Of a DNA stretch of 64,000 bases, positions 12,591-23,671 are shown piece by piece (position 1 is the first letter of the stretch; every line of letters begins with the position of its first letter). Origin of the DNA: Platynereis dumerilii (lineage: Eukaryota; Annelida; Polychaeta; Phyllodocida; Nereididae); the NCBI GenBank assembly GCA_026936325.1, contig JAPTHN010000001.1, positions 96,363,859 through 96,427,858 of the forward strand, given 5' to 3'. The notes beneath the pieces are model-generated. The model worked only from the letters and a program-made list of their open reading frames with translations, was not told the origin of the DNA and did no database searches. A program made the position numbers and the translations under genes.

Positions 12591-13251
12591 TACAGGTCAG
12601 GTAGCCCAGTGGAAATGTAGGGCCATCCAGGTTAGCCCATGTTGCCAATGCTAATAAAGGCAGACAAAGAGAAAGTAGCCAAGGACTTAGCCTGCCAACT
12701 ACTGCCATTTTCCTCTAGCTTTGACCAAGGCACAAGGCTGAGGCAGCCTATGGAAGGCAGTAATATTATATTAGCCCAGAAATAGTGGGCAGCATGGCAG
12801 ACAGGAGAATGCAGGTAAGGTCAGTAAAGACCAGACTCAAGTGCACTCAGCATATGAGGGCAACCATCAGGCAGTTAATGGGTTGGAATAAGGAGCTAGA
12901 TTGCACATTATACTGCAGTTTTAAGATCTGCCTTGAATTTAACACAGAATGTGAGGAGGACATTTGGTTTTATATTGGATATGTGCACAGCAGAGAAAAG
13001 ATAAATGGAAAATGAAGGAAAATAAAAGAGACATCAACAAGTAAATCTGAATGACATTAGACGTTGCAATTGCAAGCGCACAAGGCAGTTCTTGGTAGAG
13101 AACATTGCACTAATGGCAACATGTTCAGAGCTTCTCAAGACTCCATAATTGGACTTACATGGCACAGCAGTCTGCTCCCTCTGACGGTTGGTGTGACAAA
13201 CTGGGCTCAGTGAGCTACAAACAACAACTAAGCCCCCCCTACACACATAAA
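12591..13251 (+). repeat. Family block F, second copy in the first array
   Basis: Related to 9230-9864, and closer to 34875-35458. It starts within the common phrase CAGGTCAGGTAGCCCAG. It ends at TAAA, the target of the following transposon. The minus frame 13034-13246 resembles 9641-9859 and 35241-35453, but the inverted copies near 50700 and 55750 are broken, so I do not call a gene. Confidence 0.75.
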
Positions 13252-14350
13252 CACAGTGTCCTTGAACGAAGTTTAGGGTTAAAAAAAATGTACAAAGAAT
13301 CTGTCAACACAGCATTGTAGTACGTGGTCTCAGCTTCGATTTGATGTAAAGATCTAAAAAATCTGTTGGGAAAATTTTGAGAAAATTGAAATTAAAAATT
13401 TTTTTAACCCTTGTTGCATGCAAAATATCAGTTTTAGATCTATCAAATAGCATTGCAGTGTTATCAAAACATCACAGCTTATCTAGGTACATATTAGGTT
13501 ACCGAATCAGGTGAAAAATAATAATGAAAAGCATTTTATTTCTAATTTTCACATCATTTTCAACATTTAAGGGTGTTGCATTTCAATATGGACATAAACA
13601 TTGTAATAAAAGTTGGAAATGATCATCTAAGCCATTAGAACACTTGCATAGATTTTTTTTTTTACGATTTGAAAAAATATATCTATCAAAATATATTAAT
13701 CTCTTGGACGTCAAATACAAGTTACATGCAAAGCTGTGGTGAAGATGCACACTTGTGAGATGCGGACAGTAGGTATTCCGACATTTGTTCACTATTTGTT
13801 GTCCGGTAACTTTACAGATGTTTTTGTGAATCCCACTTGAAAAACATCAACTGGTGAAATGTTGAAAATCACAATTTATATCACTAATGAATTTAACAAG
13901 GCATTTTCTCACATCCTGGTGCTTCATTTGCCACTTTTCTTTAGTTAAAGAAATAATAAAGCCGAAATGGGCATGTTTATATTTGATTTGGCACATTATA
14001 TGATTCGGTGAGTTTGCAACACCCTTAAATGTTGAAAATGATGTGAAAATTAGAAATAAAATGCTTTTTATTATTATTTTTCACCTGATTCAGTAACCTA
14101 ATATGTACCTAGATAAGCTGTGATGTTTTGATAACACTGCAATGCTATTTGATAGATCTAAAACTGATATTTTGCATGCAACAAGGGTGTGAAAAACTAA
14201 ACATTTTTAATTTAAATTTTCTCAAAATTTTCCCAACAGATGTTTTAGATCTTTACATCAAATCGAAGCTGAGACCACGTTCTACAATGCTGTGTTGACA
14301 GATTCTTTGTACATTTTTTTAAACCCTAAACTTCGTTCAAGGACACTGTG
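13252..14350. mobile_element. CMC/Chapaev-like non-autonomous DNA transposon, 1.1 kb
   Basis: The ends are CACAGTGTCCTTGAACG and its reverse complement, with inverted arms of about 335 bp (13252-13583 and 14016-14350). The flanks are TAAA at 13248-13251 and 14351-14354. Three paralogous sites carry a single TAAA and no insert: 9861-9864, about 32345-32348 and 35455-35458. A 4-bp duplication with CAC...GTG termini is known for the Chapaev branch of the CMC superfamily; the assignment rests on ends only. The 430-bp spacer has no transposase. Confidence 0.8.
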
Positions 14351-14595
14351 TAAAGGATTCCCTCTCATATAACTAATGAAGTGCTGCATGTCCACCCCTG
14401 CAATACAAGAGAAGCTACAAAGCTGAATCTCCCACTGGACCTAATGTGTAAGACATTCCCGGAGAAAGCAAAAACAGATCCCAAATCCATCAGGCAGCGG
14501 TATAATCCAGAGAGCACAATCCAAGATTTGTGTGCTGCCAGATATCACCGCAACACATCTATACTAATATCACAAGGATCCCAGCTGACACTTAA
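14351..14595 (+). repeat. Family block G, second copy, left part
   Basis: Matches 35455-35640 and 9861-10050. It breaks off in the phrase CAGCTGACACTTAA, which resumes at 20163. This shows that everything from 14596 to 20162 is an insertion into block G. Confidence 0.75.
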
Positions 14596-15036
14596 AGGGC
14601 CACAATCATGCATATTTTTTATCAGCTGAGGGCTTCAAGCATTATATTTATAGAAATACTGTAGTGGTCCTTGCTAGTTTGGTCCAAGATAAACTCATTA
14701 AAAACTTACTTTTATTGTTCGATTTTGTCTGTAATTTTGGCTCAGTAAAAAACGACACCTATTGGAAGGCAAGCATTCCACTGACGTGAGACAGGGTTTT
14801 CAATAAACAAATACATGTGACATTTTATGAGCTTTGGAATTGATAGGCAAAGCTGTGAAATATATTAGAAACGACACCTGCAAACAATCAAAACGATGTA
14901 AAAAAATGTTTTTAAACCTTTCTGACTGAGAAACGTTTAAAAAAAGCAATATCGATCTTAATAATAATAATAATAATAGACATTTGTATAGCGCTAATTC
15001 CAGTAAACTGCTCAGTAGCGCTTGTGCATGATGGAT

Positions 15037-18000
15037 TTATTTGTAGAAACTCTTAAACAGATAGGTTTTAAGATTTTTCTTGAAGCCTTCACATGTCTTA
15101 GAGGCTTTGACAATCTCTGGGAGTTGGTTCCACAGTTTAGGAGCACAATGTGAAAAGGCTCTGTCTGCGTATTTATTCTGATTGCAGGAAGTTGGTTCAT
15201 TTAAGAGCATTTTGTTATTGCTTCTCAGGTTACTGTGTCGTTCAGATTTTCGCTGAATCAGATTTTGAATATACAAAGGAGCTTGTCCGTTGACTGCTTT
15301 CCAAGTTGTTAACAGGAGTTTGAATTGTATTCTAGCTGGAATTGGCAACCAATGTAGTTGTTTCCTGTGCTGGCTTACACTGTCATGCTTTTGCAATTTT
15401 TCAATGAGTCGAACCGCTGAGTTTTGAGCCACTTGAAGTTTATTCAGTAAACGACTCGATGCTCCATACAAAAGACCATTTCCGTAGTCTAAGTGAGGGG
15501 TCACAAGAGCATTGACTACTGTTTTGCAAGTTTCCTTGTCCAATGACTTCCTAACTTTTGCAATGTTTCTCAAGTTGAAATAGGCATTCCGGCACATTTT
15601 GTTGACTTGTTTTTCCATTGTTATGTTTTTGTCAAAAATTACACCAAGATTCCTGACATGATTAGCTGCATTAATTTTAACATTGTCAACATGGATTGAT
15701 GATACCTGGAGTTTATTAAGTTGGTGCGGACTGCCAATGAGCAGTAGTTCTGTTTTTTCTCCATTGTTACAAAGCTTGTTTTCATGGAGAAATTTCCTGA
15801 TTTCAGCAATGCACTTTTCCATTTTATCTACTGCATTTCTCTGATCTAAGAAAGTCGGTTTGAAAGAGAGAATAAGTTGCTCATCATCAGCATACTTTTG
15901 GTCTTTGACTTGATTTTTTGCAGCCACTTCGCTTAACGGAGAAATGTATGAATTGAATAGGATTGGTCCTAGTTTTGAGCCTTGAGGAACTCCAAATTTG
16001 AGTGGCAATTTGGTTGATGCTTTGTCGTTAATTACCACTGACTGTGACCTTTCAGAAATGTACGACTTGAACCAGCATAGTGCGGAATCATGAACACCGT
16101 ATTTGCTTTCCAAACGTTTCAGTAGTATATTGTGATCTATAGTATCAAAAGCTGCTGAAAGGTCCAAGAGTACAAGCATCGTTACCTCTCCTTTGGCCAT
16201 GTTCAACATGATATCATCGTGGATCTTCGTCAGAAGGGTTTCAGTGCTGTGAAATTTTCTGTAAGCTGACTGTTTCTTGTCATCCAGGTTGTTAATAGTA
16301 AGATGGTCTGTGTATTGTTTAATAACAGCACTTTCAATTAGTTTGCCAAGGAAAGACAGATTTGAAACAGGTCTATAGTTCTTTTTGATAAGATCCAGTC
16401 CACATTTTTTCAAAAGAGGTTTTACTAAGGCATGCTTCAACTTCAGAGGCATTTCTCCCTGTGTGAGTGACTTATTGACAATAATGGTTATAATTGGGAG
16501 GTATTCATTGATGCATTCGAGCAGAAGCCACGTCGGGATAGGATCAAGTTGACAGTGTTTAACTGGCATTTCCCCAATCAGTTTCTTTATGTCGCTTTGA
16601 GATAAGCTTCTGAAGTATCGAAGCGTATGAGGGGTGGTTTCAATGTCATTGACAATCTCATTATGTGTAGAGTCCAACTTAGACCTAAGTGTTTTAATCT
16701 TTTCGTCAAAGAACTTATTAAAATCATTTGCTAAGTCAATTTCATTTGTGTGCGGTGGGAGAGGTAGGTCCTGTTTTCTGTTCAGACTTGAGTTCAATAA
16801 CTTAAACAACTTCTTTGCATCACCATTGGAGTCTTTAATCTTGACTCGAAGATCTTCGGATTTGAGGTGGCTCAGCTGAAGATTCAATGCATTTCTTTTT
16901 TCCTTGAATGACTCCCAATCATTTTCAAGTTTGGTTCTCCTCCATAATCTCTCTGCTTTTCTCTTTGCTGATTTTAGAATCTTGATATCAGCATTGTTAA
17001 ATGGAGTTGGTTTGCGCAAAGTTACTTCTCTTGTTTTAATGGGAGCATGTTTATCTAGAACCACTTTGGTTGAATCATAGAGAAGAACAAGTTCATTGAG
17101 ATCTTTGTGTTCCAGCCCATCTTCGGACAGATGCCTTCCAATCTCTTTTTTGAAATCTTGGACATTGATTTTACTTGTTTTTCTGAAGCTGATCTTCTTC
17201 TTGCGTTTTTTTGCTTTCTTTATTGCAATGTCAAACAGAATGCAGTTATGATCTGAGAGCAGATCACTAACCATACAGTTGTTAAATATTGACTTTTCTC
17301 GAGTAATCACAAGGTCCAGTGTATTGCCATCTTTGTGTGTTGGCCCAGCTACATGCTGTACAAGATCAAACATTTCAAGGATGTTGCTAAATTGAATAAC
17401 CTTGCTATCACCTGGTTTGTTCATATGAAAGTTGAAATCACCTGTAATTATGATTTCATTGTTTAACGTTTGATAGTGTACCAGAAACTGAGTGAATTCT
17501 GCAAAGAATTCTGCAAGACTGTACTTATTTTTGTTGGATGGCTCTGGGCGGTACACCAGAAGAATTGTAACAATTTTTCCATCTAATTGGACTTGGATTT
17601 CCATGTGTTCAAAGGTCTTGGTCTTCACACGATCTTTTTTAATTGCTTGAAAGCCAGATCTGACAAGGCAACCTACTCCACCACCTGGTCTTCCTAACCG
17701 AGGTGAACTTAGAAAGAAATATCCACCGTTTTGCTCCAACTCGCCAATTTCAACTGCATCATCATCTTTCAACCAAGTCTCAGTGAAAAGAAAGATGTCT
17801 AGATCATGCTCATTGATGTAGTCATTAACTGTTTGTGTTTTCTGCCTCAAACTTTGAGCGTTCCACACACAGGTTTTCAAAGTATAGTTTGGTAAGACAT
17901 TTGTTTTAGGGGGATGATTTCTGATTTTGTCTGTGCGAGCTGACATAGAATCTGTTTGCGCTAAAATCTCAAACCTGTTTGAGAGTTTAATAGAGCCACG

Positions 18001-18120
18001 GTTGCTACTTGTACATTTTGCATTTGGTAGAGATGAGGCTGTTGTTGTTGGCAAACTGTTGACATTATTACTTAAGCCAGTCCGCAGAACATCAGAGTAA
18101 AGCTTTCTATACTTGTGCAT
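15037..18120 (-). CDS. LINE ORF2: AP-endonuclease and reverse transcriptase
   Basis: The product is a 1027-residue polyprotein that would nick target DNA and copy its own RNA at the nick. Visible motifs: an N-terminal endonuclease with WNAQS (86-90), TETW (113-116), GDFN (227-230), TLDLV (267-271) and SDH (289-291); then a reverse transcriptase with NYRPVSNLSFLGK (581-593), LLDLSAAFDTIDH (651-663), VPQGS (711-715) and the catalytic YADD (743-746). A C-terminal HWLPIPARIQFK segment fits CR1/L2-type proteins. The frame is unbroken and all catalytic residues I can check are present, so the copy may be young. The first ATG leaves about 80 residues before the endonuclease. L2 versus CR1 versus a sister clade needs a tree. 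Confidence 0.93.
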   Translation of the reverse strand: MHKYRKLYSDVLRTGLSNNVNSLPTTTASSLPNAKCTSSNRGSIKLSNRFEILAQTDSMSARTDKIRNHPPKTNVLPNYTLKTCVWNAQSLRQKTQTVNDYINEHDLDIFLFTETWLKDDDAVEIGELEQNGGYFFLSSPRLGRPGGGVGCLVRSGFQAIKKDRVKTKTFEHMEIQVQLDGKIVTILLVYRPEPSNKNKYSLAEFFAEFTQFLVHYQTLNNEIIITGDFNFHMNKPGDSKVIQFSNILEMFDLVQHVAGPTHKDGNTLDLVITREKSIFNNCMVSDLLSDHNCILFDIAIKKAKKRKKKISFRKTSKINVQDFKKEIGRHLSEDGLEHKDLNELVLLYDSTKVVLDKHAPIKTREVTLRKPTPFNNADIKILKSAKRKAERLWRRTKLENDWESFKEKRNALNLQLSHLKSEDLRVKIKDSNGDAKKLFKLLNSSLNRKQDLPLPPHTNEIDLANDFNKFFDEKIKTLRSKLDSTHNEIVNDIETTPHTLRYFRSLSQSDIKKLIGEMPVKHCQLDPIPTWLLLECINEYLPIITIIVNKSLTQGEMPLKLKHALVKPLLKKCGLDLIKKNYRPVSNLSFLGKLIESAVIKQYTDHLTINNLDDKKQSAYRKFHSTETLLTKIHDDIMLNMAKGEVTMLVLLDLSAAFDTIDHNILLKRLESKYGVHDSALCWFKSYISERSQSVVINDKASTKLPLKFGVPQGSKLGPILFNSYISPLSEVAAKNQVKDQKYADDEQLILSFKPTFLDQRNAVDKMEKCIAEIRKFLHENKLCNNGEKTELLLIGSPHQLNKLQVSSIHVDNVKINAANHVRNLGVIFDKNITMEKQVNKMCRNAYFNLRNIAKVRKSLDKETCKTVVNALVTPHLDYGNGLLYGASSRLLNKLQVAQNSAVRLIEKLQKHDSVSQHRKQLHWLPIPARIQFKLLLTTWKAVNGQAPLYIQNLIQRKSERHSNLRSNNKMLLNEPTSCNQNKYADRAFSHCAPKLWNQLPEIVKASKTCEGFKKNLKTYLFKSFYK

Positions 18121-18164
18121 TGTTGCTATTTGTTTAAATCAGGAAGTTATTAATGAGCAGGGCA

Positions 18165-19455
18165 ATTTGGTCAGGTTCGAGGAGCAAGGATCAAGTAATT
18201 TTGACTGATCAGAGGAGTTACTTACAATTAAGAATCAGCAAATTTGTGACTGACTGTGGGTGTTAGTCAGAGTTGAGGATCCGGCAATTTGTGACTGACC
18301 AAAGGATTTAGACAGAATCGGGAACTGGCAATTTGTGACTGACCGTAGTTAGAACTGAGGATCTGGCAATTAGTGACTGACCGAAGGATTTGGCTAGGAT
18401 TGAGGATCAGTCAATTTGTGACTGACCGAAAGAGTTAGTTAGAATCGAGGATCAATCAGTTTGTAACTGTCCAAGGGAGTTAGTTAGAATCGAAGATCAA
18501 TCAGTTTGTGACTATCCAGAAGTGTTAGTGAGAATTGAGGTCCAATCAGTTTGTGAGTGTTCGAAGGATTTAGTTAGAATCGAGGATCAGTCAGTTTGTG
18601 ACTGTCCGAAGAAGTTAGTTAGATTCAAGGATCAATCAGTTTGAGACTGTCCAAAAGAGTTAGTTAGAATCGAGGATCAATCAGTTTGTGACTGTCCAAA
18701 GGAGTTAGTTAGAATCGAGGATCAATCAGTTTGTGACTGTCCAAAGGAGTTAGTTAGAATCGAGGGTCAATCAGTTTGTGACTGTCCAAAGGAGTTAGTT
18801 AGAATCGAGGATCAATCAGTTTGTGACTGTCCAAAGGAGTTAGTTAGAATCGAGGATCAATCAGTTTGTGACTGTCCAAAGGAGTTAGTAAGAATCGAGG
18901 ATCAATCAGTTTGTGACTGTCCAAGAGAGTTAGTTAGAATCGAGGATCAATCAGTTTGTGACTGTCCAAAGGAGTTAGTTAGAATCGAAGGTCAATCAGT
19001 TTGTGACTGTCCAAAGGAGTTAGTTAGAATCGAGGATCAATCAACTTGTGACTGTCCAAAGGAGACAAATAGAATCGAGATCAAGCAATTTGTGACTGAC
19101 CAAAGGTTTTAGTTAGAATCGAGGATCAATCAGTTTGTGACTGTTCAAAGGAGTGAGTTAGAATCAAGGATCAATCAGTTTGTGACTGTCCAAAAGAGTT
19201 AGTTGGATCAAGGACCAATCAGTTTGTGACTGTCCAAAAGAGTTAGTTAGAATCGAGGATCAATCAGTTTGTGACTGTCCAAAAGAGTTAGTAAGAATCG
19301 AGGATCAATCAGTTTGTGACTGTCCAAAAGAGTTAGTTAGAATCAAGGATCAATCAGTTTGTGACTGTCCAAAAGAGTTAGTTAGAATCGAGGATCAATC
19401 AGTTTGTGACTGTCCAAAGGAGTTAGTTAGAATCGAGGATCAATCAGTTTGTGAC
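18165..19455 (-). repeat. 45-bp tandem array, about 28 units, upstream of the LINE ORF
   Basis: The unit (plus strand) includes GAATCGAGGATCAATCAG and GTTTGTGACTGTCCAAAG. Units near the ORF (18165-18600) are degenerate, while the central and distal ones are almost identical, as expected if the array grows away from the ORF. All three minus-strand frames hit stops in each unit, so it does not encode a LINE protein. By position it corresponds to a 5' untranslated region, like the promoter monomers of some mammalian L1s. Promoter activity is inference. Confidence 0.85.
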
Positions 19456-19474
19456 ACAATCTACATATCAGTTT

Positions 19475-19482
19475 ATCTATCC

Positions 19483-19515
<33 letters not shown>

Positions 19516-19605
19516 GATATCTAGATATCTATCTAGATATCTATCTATCTTACTATCTATCTATCTTACTATCTATCCATCTTACTATTTATCTATCTAT
19601 TTGTC
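19475..19605. repeat. (CTAT)n microsatellite, interrupted
   Basis: Tetranucleotide CTAT/ATCT repeats with GATA and CTTA interruptions, directly beyond the 45-bp array. It may be unrelated expansion at the insertion junction. Confidence 0.9.
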
Positions 19606-20162
19606 AGTCTGTCCATGAACAAATGAACTTTTATCTATCAGGTAGTTGAATAATAGTTGATTCATAAGATGCGATCTGGACATGTCACATTTCGGAGCAA
19701 ATTGACCACTGTCAAATTAACTGACCCCACCCAACCCATAACCAGCCAATCAGCACAGAAAGCAAAATATTGATTGACAGCAATGTTGATTGAACTCTTC
19801 TGGAAATATGTTCACAGTTTCAGTTTCTCTCAAATTAATTATGTCACCTTTACAACAGAATCAAATAATCCAATTTAGTTTATCACAGTATTGTTGGTGT
19901 TCAAGACTGTAAGAGTCTCATTTCTCATTGTCTATTCAATATGAGGAGGGAGGGGGTGGTCACCCAGCCTTACGTCACTCCACAGCTGACTGAATGTTAT
20001 GAAGGTCCACAAAATTGGGCTGAAATGCCAACTTCATAAATTTTTTCCCTCATTTATGCAAAAACCGATTTTGGGAAATGTTGGCTGAATGCATTTGCAA
20101 CATCTGATTCTTTCATGGGAAGATATGCTTATTAAAATTAGGATTTCGATGAGTGTTTGCCT

Positions 20163-21098
20163 TTAATATTTTGAAGGTTAATGTGGCTCCCGAAGGTTAT
20201 TAAATTGTCTTTTTAGAAGACATAAAAAAGACAAAACATCTTAAATATTTGACTGTGTCACCCTAGTGGAACAAAGATCCAAAAGCGTCGTCCATGTGTT
20301 GCCTGAATAAGTTATCAAGCTATCTTTTACTTCCACAGACTCTGTCTCTCCTTTGAGTGCCCTAATAAATAAGATCCCTTGGTGACATTTTATTCCAAAA
20401 TCAACTAGGTACCGTGTACCCAAACCATACAGGCAACTTTTGTAACCAATTAGTTTTAACAAATTCAATTCTAATCAGGTTAAACTTTATTAAGTTCTGT
20501 TTAAATTTGTGACACTCGGTTTCATTGTGTTATGAACATTTATGTTAGTTTGCTAAATAATTAGTGTGAGAATGTTAAATTTTTCCTACCAAGGGAAGAG
20601 CTTGTTGACATTAAGTCTGTGTGCTAGTGATGCCAATGTTTGGTATTATGAAGCCAGATGACATTCAATTGTATACATTGTAAATTATATCAACTCCTGT
20701 AACTTCCTGAAAACCTCTGGAGACAGCATAGAATTAATGCGATGTGGATGCAACAGCTTAAATTGAAGTTTTGCATCTAAACAAATCTACTTTAATCAGG
20801 TGACATAATTTTTGTTCAGAAATGTCAACAGTTTCTGTTGGGATCTCCATTTATTAGGGGGGGGGGCTAAACTCAGAGGCTCAGAGCTCAGCAGCATGGT
20901 CTGTTTGTGGATTGATGTTCCCTAATCTGAGGTCTTGTTACAGCATGTTCCATGTGGCAATTGTGGCATCATTATTCATCTTTGAATTCAAATGTATTGC
21001 TATCACGAGCCTATTGTCATGTTGGGCTTGGTTTGTTCTTACTGCTGTGATGCTTTTGGTGGCGATTTTTTAGCTCTTTTAACATTTATTTTCTCCCC
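20163..21098 (+). repeat. Family blocks G (rest), B and C (start), second array
   Basis: Resumes block G after the TTAA-flanked insertion. It passes through a short segment shared with 35800-35880 and enters block B near 20345 at the phrase CTCCTTTGAGTGCCC. It is more diverged from 5089-5565 than 28758-29232 is. A G-run of about nine bases lies near 20860. It stops at TTTCTCCCC, the target of the next insertion. Confidence 0.72.
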
Positions 21099-21912
21099 CT
21101 GTCTCTGTTCGGGACTGTCAAGTGGCAGCAGAATGCTGACAGTCCCTGGAAAATCGAATTGGGTCAACAATAATTTGATCTGTTTTGGACAGATCAGGTT
21201 GAACAACAGCTGTCCATATTACTACGCCAAACTACTTTCACAAAGCATGGTTGCTGGCAAATATCCAGTCCACTGCTTTGAATGAAAATGTTTGGAAATC
21301 ATGAGACAAAAAGAAAGTTTTGAAACTTTAGCATACACTTTGCCTGTGAAAGGGATGATTTTACTCATCAGAAGTTTGATGGTATTCAATCTACTTATGC
21401 CATTTAGTGCATGTTAAATTGTGGTCAGAAAAGGATCCAAAAAGAATGTATTCTCACTTATTCACGTGTCCATACAAAGCCGATGTTTTTGTTTTGTGAT
21501 ATCAAAAATGCTCAATTGTATTATACTTTATGGAGATTTATTAACTAGGACAACAATATAATTCACAATTTCATAAAAGCTGTGTAACACTCAACAAAAT
21601 GTATTGTCCATGCCAAAAGTGGCCCCCTCTATACTGGCAATATGTGTGAGCTACAATGCATACATCCTCCATGATAAAAAATAGTTCCAACTTATTTTGG
21701 TATTTACAAGCTGTCTGCTTAAAATTGAAGCCAACCAAAGTCAGATTAGACACTTGCAGAGTTTTTGGAAATAAACTAAACCATCACTAAATGATGGAAC
21801 TGTCCTGGTTTCTTCCACACCGTCCTGGTTTCTTCCAGAGATTGAAATTCTGTTGGCCGCTCACGAACTTTGCACCCTAGGTGGCGGCAAGTAGCGGTCA
21901 ACTTGCAGACAG
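21099..21912. mobile_element. Unclassified insertion of about 814 bp with 9-bp flanking repeats
   Basis: TTTCTCCCC precedes the insertion (21090-21098) and is repeated after it (21913-21921); related copies at 6640 and 29490 have it once. The termini share only CTGTCT in inverted orientation. A 9-bp duplication would suit a Mutator-like element, but the inverted repeat is too short to be sure. It contains a short duplicated phrase GTCCTGGTTTCTTCCA near 21805 and 21825. No transposase was recognised. Confidence 0.5.
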
Positions 21913-23288
21913 TTTCTCCCCTCTTGCCTCACTCAGGAAGCTTTATTGTCATGCCCCTAGTTTATGACGGGATGATGACCTTTTACAGATTTTCCAACTT
22001 GCGCTGATAGCTTTTATGTCGCATCAGCTGCATTATTACCTCATCCACATGTTTCCCTTTATTCACTGTTTCCATGTTCCATTCCAATACTTCAGCCTCA
22101 CATATATTATCCAAATGCCTCCAGCTTGACTTACTTTATTCCAGCTAACTTTTAGAGGCACTTTGGTTGGTTACTTGACTTGTAAACCTAGAAAATTATG
22201 TAATCCATATCAGGTGTCTGACAAAATTGGTATTTTATTGCAACAATAAATTTTCCAGTAAAACCTGGAAGTAAAAAAATGGCAATGTTATATCCCAGTT
22301 TTGCAGTTATTATTGTGACCCTGAATGATATCGTTTTCTTCAATTGTATTTGCAGATGAGATCATGCGATCTGATAAGATATTGAATTAGAAGCAAATAT
22401 CCCATGCAATATGACACCGTTTTAACCCATGTGGGAAAGGCCTCTTGCAGTTTGTTATATAGAGTTATTTTTTATCTTCTAGCAAAAATTATTTTTCCTG
22501 GCAACTCATTGGCAATGTGGACTGTATGGGATTTTACAAGAAAGAAATATGATGAAAAACTCTGAGCAAAGACTAATAGATTAGCTTAAGCGTCACCAAG
22601 CAGTAAGTTCCTTTGCAGAAAAATATAATCCTGTCTAGCCATGCAAAAGGTCTTATAACAGCCCGCTTGTTGGTAATATGGTACAGAGGCTTCATCTATG
22701 AGGTAGAAAGAAAGCTTTTGAAGTAAACATAGATTTTCTCCAAAAATTCTTGGCAGAGATGTAGTCTTACACAAATGTTTTAAAGTGTTGAACAGAGAGT
22801 GCGAAGCCAGAAGCGAGTTTGCAAGTAGCTGCTTACACTAAGAGAAAGAAGTGTAAGCTGTGTCTGGATATGATTTGTCTTTGGGATGCAAGTGGGATTA
22901 ACCAGTGCAATTCCATACACCCAGAAAGCAGTCTCTGATTAATATTGGGACCATACGGCAGGAATACAGGAGGATAGCAGGGAAGAGGAGGGGCGGTCAA
23001 TTCGAATCAATGATTTGGGGTATATATATGGCATATGCACATCCCACCTCAAGCTGATCGGCCTCATCCTGTTTACAATGCAGACTGACTTGCCTGTAGT
23101 GTCTTATTGCAATCAACTTCAATTTACCAGGCAAAATCCAATGTATGCAAGATGAAATGGCCTCTAATGACAAGGGGCAAAACTTCCCGGTAATGTTGGC
23201 TAACAGCACTGGCCTCATGCAAGCTATGCCTTCTATTTAGTGAGGTGAGTAAAATAGATAAAGCATAATTATTTTGTACGGAACTTTA
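21913..23288 (+). repeat. Family blocks C to E, second array
   Basis: Follows 6640-8170 with many substitutions and indels. Block D is shortened: the stretch matching about 7795-7925 is missing around 23045. It ends at the TA used by the MITE at 23289. Confidence 0.72.
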
Positions 23289-23671
23289 GTTTGTCACGTC
23301 AAGCAGAGGACAGACGTTTGGCCGGATATCTCAGCAACCAAAGGTCCTACAGGAGAAATACACTTACCTATGTGTAGCTTAGCTCGTTTGTAATATGAAT
23401 ATCCCATTTTAACAACGTTTCTGTGCCACTTTTGTCCGATATTTGGCAATTTGTTGATATTGCAGTCCAATTTCGCAAAATGTTGACATTTGTAATGCTG
23501 CCAATCTGACAAACAATGGGCTGTGACGTCACAAAAGTGCACTGCAGTGCCACTTCAGACTTAGTTCTAGTCAAATTACTATTCCCAGAACCTCCTATCT
23601 CATTGTGTTGATTTTTATGGACTGTGCAAAAAAGGCTAAATTTCTGTCCCAATGCTTGACGTCACAAACTG
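23289..23671. mobile_element. Tc1/mariner-like MITE, about 383 bp
   Basis: The ends share GTTTGTSACGTCAAGCA inward, and the similarity continues through GGACAG and a TTTRGCC motif. TA flanks lie at 23287-23288 and 23672-23673; the left end seems to lack the CA that starts the right end. The paralogous loci near 8175 and 31040 lack the insert. The two short frames at 23294-23652 lie entirely inside it and are chance. Confidence 0.72.

Larger units (their letters stand above)
14959..19455 (-). mobile_element. CR1/L2-group LINE with tandem-repeat upstream region
   Basis: Read on the minus strand, the element has an upstream 45-bp tandem array, one long EN-RT frame, a short 3' region of about 75 bp and a (TTA)n tail at 14959-14978. 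The short 3' end with a microsatellite tail instead of poly(A) is typical of the CR1/L2 side of the Jockey superfamily. No ORF1 is visible upstream. The last 75 bp are related to a short truncated copy at 51466-51548. The exact 5' boundary is not clear; I place it at the end of the array. Confidence 0.8.
14596..20162. mobile_element. TTAA-flanked insertion carrying the LINE
   Basis: TTAA occurs on both sides (14592-14595 and 20163-20166), and joining the flanks restores the block G sequence seen at 10030-10050. The ends show a short imperfect inverted repeat (AGGGCCAC and AGGCAAAC, reading inward). A further resemblance, CTGACGTGAGACAGGG against GTGACGTAAGGCTGGG, lies about 180 bp in from each end. 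TTAA duplications are used by piggyBac and some other superfamilies, but the terminal bases are not diagnostic. It may instead be several successive insertions. The LINE and a CTAT microsatellite lie inside. Confidence 0.4.

Noticed and set aside
18165-19455. CRISPR array
   Set aside because: Units are contiguous 45-bp tandem copies without unique spacers, next to a LINE in eukaryotic sequence.
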